The position numbers and the translations under genes were made by a program. This document shows, piece by piece, positions 60,458 to 62,742 of a DNA stretch of 62,742 bases. How positions within the stretch are numbered: the stretch's first letter is position 1; every line of letters begins with the position of its first letter. The notes under the pieces are model-generated. The model saw only the letters and a program-made list of their open reading frames with translations. It did no database searches and was not told the DNA's origin. The DNA is from Akkermansia muciniphila (lineage in GTDB: Bacteria; Verrucomicrobiota; Verrucomicrobiia; Verrucomicrobiales; DEV007). Location: NCBI GenBank assembly GCA_945883495.1, contig CAMCXS010000029.1, positions 1 through 62,742 of the forward strand, in the 5' to 3' direction.

Positions 60458-60507
60458 GGCAAATGAAAAGCGATGGAACGCGGGAAGTCAAGTTCCCCGC
60501 AGCGGAT

Positions 60508-62490
60508 TCAAGCCAAGGATTTTGCGACAGCCACCAAATTCGACGCCGTCATCCCCAGCTCAGACATCGTGGTATCGCCCGGAGCACTCAAACCGAACCG
60601 GTCGATGCCTACGACTTTGCCACCAAGGCCCACATATTTGTACCAAAGCCCGGAAACCCCGGCCTCAATCGCCACGCGACGCAGGCAGGACGATGGGAGA
60701 ACTTGCTCGCGGTATTCCGCCGGCTGACGATCGAAGCGCTCCATGCAGGGCACGGAAACCACGCGCGTCCCGCCACCGAGCTCTTCCGCCGCGATCATGG
60801 CGTGTTGCAATTCGCTGCCGCTCGCCAACAAAATCAACGAAAGCGGTCCGGTCTCGCGCTTGGCGATGTAGGCCCCGCGAGCCACCCCTTGGCGACGCTC
60901 CGCTGCGGAGATCGATGCCTGATCGGGCAGATCCTGGCGCGAAAGGAGAAGCACCGTGGGGCCGTCGGTCCGCTGCAACGCGGCCGCGAACGCTCCCGCC
61001 GTTTCCTCGCCGTCGCCGGGACGGATCACGTCGAGTCCCGGGATGACGCGGAGACCGCTGCAGGTTTCCACCGGCTGGTGGGTCGGGCCGTCTTCACCGA
61101 CGCCCACGGAGTCGTGCGTGAAAATGTAGAGCACCGGAAGATGCGCCAACGCCGCCAAACGGATCGAGGGCCGCAGGTAATCGGCGAACACCGCAAACGT
61201 CGCGCCCGACGGACGGAAGATCCCGTCGTAAGCGATCCCGTTCATGATCGCGCCCATCCCGTGCTCGCGAATCCCGAACCAGATGTTGCGCTGTCCTTCG
61301 GTGCCGCGCCCGAAATCCTTGCTCGCCTTGAGGTAATTCTTCGTGGAGCCGAACAGGTCCGCGCTCCCCGTGATGAAGAGCGGAAGCGCTTCGGCGATTG
61401 GTTGGAGAACGACGCCACCGGCGTTGCGGGTTGCGACCTTTTCCCCGGCCTTGAACTCGGGGATGCGAGCCAGCAAATCGGCCGGAACTTCGCAAGCGAT
61501 GCCCTTGCGCAGCAGATCGGCGAGCTGCAGGTTCGCGGCTTCCCACTGACGGAACGTGGTTTCCCAGGCGCCATACGCAGCCGAAAGCTCCTGGCGGCGA
61601 TTCGCGAAAAACGCGCGGACGTCGTCGGAAACGTAGAAGGTCTCCTCCGGCAAGCCCATGCCCTGACGCGCGGCGGCGGCGAACTTCACGCCACCTTCTC
61701 CGTGTCCCTTGGCGGTCCCGGCCACTTCCGGAATGCCACGGGCGATCTCCGTCTTGGCGATGATGAGCTTGGGCCGTCCGTTGTCGTTCGCCTTGGCGTG
61801 GGCGATTGCGCCGTGGATCGCGGCGAAGTCATGACCATCGATCGTCACCACGTCCCAGCCCATCGCTTCGAAACGCTTGGCGGTGTCTTCGCTCTGAGTC
61901 ACCTCGGCCATGGCGTCGAGGGTGACGTCGTTGGAATCGTAAATCACAACCAGGTTGTCGAGCCCCACATGCCCTGCAAACGAGGCAGCTTCAAAGGCCA
62001 CGCCTTCCTGCATGCAACCGTCCCCGGCCAAGCAGATGATGTGGTGGTTGAAAATCGTGTGCTCGGCGGTGTTGAAGGTTGCCGCCGCCATCTTTCCGGA
62101 AACGGCATAGCCGACTGCATTGCCGATCCCTTGGCCCAGCGGTCCCGTGGTCGCTTCCACGCCATCGGTCTCGGCAAACTCAGGGTGGCCCGGGGTCTTG
62201 GAATGCAACTGACGGAAGTTGCGGAGGTCCTCCAAGGAAAGATCGTACCCGGCCAAGTGGAGCCAGCTGTAGAGGAACATCGATCCATGACCGGCGCTGA
62301 GGACGAAGCGGTCACGATTGATCCACTTCGGGCCCGACGGATGATAGTTCAGGTCATGGCCAAACAGGACCGCGCCGATCTCGGTGGCGCCGAGCGGCAG
62401 GCCGAGGTGCCCAGACTTGGCTTGGTTCACCGCATCGAGACTGAGTCCGCGAGCGATCGTGCTCGCCTTGGAGAGGATGGTTTGGTCCAT
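60508..62490 (-). CDS. tkt: Transketolase
   Basis: Transketolase moves two-carbon units in the pentose phosphate pathway with thiamine diphosphate. The ATG at 62490 ([28 protein letters not shown]) gives a 660-residue protein of typical length; the frame beyond it runs through the repeat and is spurious. Key strings are [54 protein letters not shown], the ThDP site [19 protein letters not shown]...[13 protein letters not shown], and [16 protein letters not shown] in the pyrimidine domain. It lies 84 bp upstream of cysH on the same strand. Confidence 0.97.
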   Translation of the reverse strand: MDQTILSKASTIARGLSLDAVNQAKSGHLGLPLGATEIGAVLFGHDLNYHPSGPKWINRDRFVLSAGHGSMFLYSWLHLAGYDLSLEDLRNFRQLHSKTPGHPEFAETDGVEATTGPLGQGIGNAVGYAVSGKMAAATFNTAEHTIFNHHIICLAGDGCMQEGVAFEAASFAGHVGLDNLVVIYDSNDVTLDAMAEVTQSEDTAKRFEAMGWDVVTIDGHDFAAIHGAIAHAKANDNGRPKLIIAKTEIARGIPEVAGTAKGHGEGGVKFAAAARQGMGLPEETFYVSDDVRAFFANRRQELSAAYGAWETTFRQWEAANLQLADLLRKGIACEVPADLLARIPEFKAGEKVATRNAGGVVLQPIAEALPLFITGSADLFGSTKNYLKASKDFGRGTEGQRNIWFGIREHGMGAIMNGIAYDGIFRPSGATFAVFADYLRPSIRLAALAHLPVLYIFTHDSVGVGEDGPTHQPVETCSGLRVIPGLDVIRPGDGEETAGAFAAALQRTDGPTVLLLSRQDLPDQASISAAERRQGVARGAYIAKRETGPLSLILLASGSELQHAMIAAEELGGGTRVVSVPCMERFDRQPAEYREQVLPSSCLRRVAIEAGVSGLWYKYVGLGGKVVGIDRFGLSAPGDTTMSELGMTASNLVAVAKSLA

Positions 62491-62580
62491 GGTGCTGTTA
62501 CTGAGAAAAAATCGTGCGCATTCAACCCGCTTCCGGCGCGGTTGCAAGGAGCAAAACCGTGAGAGTGCCGCAGAAGGTCT

Positions 62581-62730
62581 CGTAGCGGACGCGCCCACGC
62601 CGTCCGTTCCTACGTTCATCGATTCGGAATTCTTGGGAATTCCGCTACCTCTCTTCGTAGCGGACGCGCCCACGCCGTCCGTTCCTACGTTCATCGATTC
62701 GGAATTCTTGGGAATTCCGCTACCTCTCTT
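62581..62730. repeat. 75-bp tandem repeat (two full copies) with internal hairpins
   Basis: Copy 1 covers 62581-62655 and copy 2 62656-62730; I see no base difference. Each unit is bounded by an inverted repeat (GTAGCGG at 62582-62588 and CCGCTAC at 62642-62648 in copy 1) and holds a perfect hairpin CGGAATTC-TTGG-GAATTCCG (62625-62644 and 62700-62719). A weaker GGACG...CGTCC stem lies in the first third. The structure resembles REP-type extragenic elements. Confidence 0.9.
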
Positions 62731-62732
62731 CG

Positions 62733-62742
62733 AGATCGGAAG
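62733..62742. other. Terminal Illumina adapter remnant
   Basis: The last ten bases (agatcggaag) equal the start of the common Illumina TruSeq adapter, and the repeat copy that should follow breaks off exactly there. These bases are probably not genomic. Confidence 0.75.

Noticed and set aside
62491-62694. N-terminal extension of transketolase
   Set aside because: It translates the 75-bp repeat and precedes the canonical transketolase start.

Overview
The window is a GC-rich stretch of a diderm bacterium, most likely a member of the Verrucomicrobiota. Pointers are a giant Verru_Chthon-cassette-A-like protein, planctomycete/verrucomicrobial DUF1501, DUF1549/DUF1553 and DUF1552 proteins, a divergent type II secretion (T2SS) locus, TonB/ExbBD, a two-partner secretion pair and the folP-cdaA gene order. 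No rRNA, tRNA, CRISPR array, phage or insertion sequence was recognised. Both ends look like contig ends: the first gene is open at its 5' side inside a repeated module, and the last ten bases equal the start of a standard Illumina adapter directly after a tandem repeat.

Layout. 1-6.2 kb: a large secreted beta-helical adhesin (TpsA-like, 5' truncated) and its TpsB transporter. 6.2-11.2 kb: a PD-(D/E)XK-like repeat protein, a glycerophosphodiesterase/esterase pair, a secreted protein and an outer-membrane barrel. 11.4-23.9 kb: a T2SS locus built as two convergent operons, gspL-gspM-gspC-like-gspD-unknown (+) facing unknown-gspE-F-G-H-I-J-K (-). 24.0-26.1 kb: an Hsp70-like ATPase behind a protein whose C-terminus resembles the GrpE beta domain. 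26.3-29.6 kb: the DUF1549/1553 and DUF1501 pair. 29.7-37.1 kb: an exporter operon with two ATPases, two FtsX-type permeases, an HlyD-type adaptor and a secreted/membrane protein. 37.2-40.2 kb: a LURP-one/tubby-like protein, then folP, the c-di-AMP cyclase gene cdaA and an overlapping short YbbR-like membrane protein (-). 40.5-45.5 kb: the 1655-residue pilin-leader protein. 45.7-50.5 kb: surE, an OGG1-like glycosylase, TonB-like, ExbB, ExbD and peptide deformylase in one reading direction. 50.6-53.1 kb: cyclophilin, GNAT acetyltransferase, DUF1552 protein. 53.3-55.4 kb: a TPR protein and the redox regulator Rex. 55.5-56.6 kb: an M23 peptidase. 56.8-60.4 kb: the sulfate-assimilation operon cysH-cysC-cysD-cysN. 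60.5-62.5 kb: transketolase, followed by a 75-bp tandem repeat.

How genes work together. Much of the content is envelope traffic: TPS, T2SS, TonB-ExbBD and a tandem ABC exporter. The cys genes encode sulfate activation and PAPS reduction; no sulfite reductase lies in the window. The most attractive unexplained units are the Hsp70-like/GrpE-like pair, the convergent T2SS with two unassigned members, the double-ABC operon, and the 140-bp out-of-frame overlap between cdaA and the YbbR-like gene. All assignments rest on reading motifs by eye; no database search was run.
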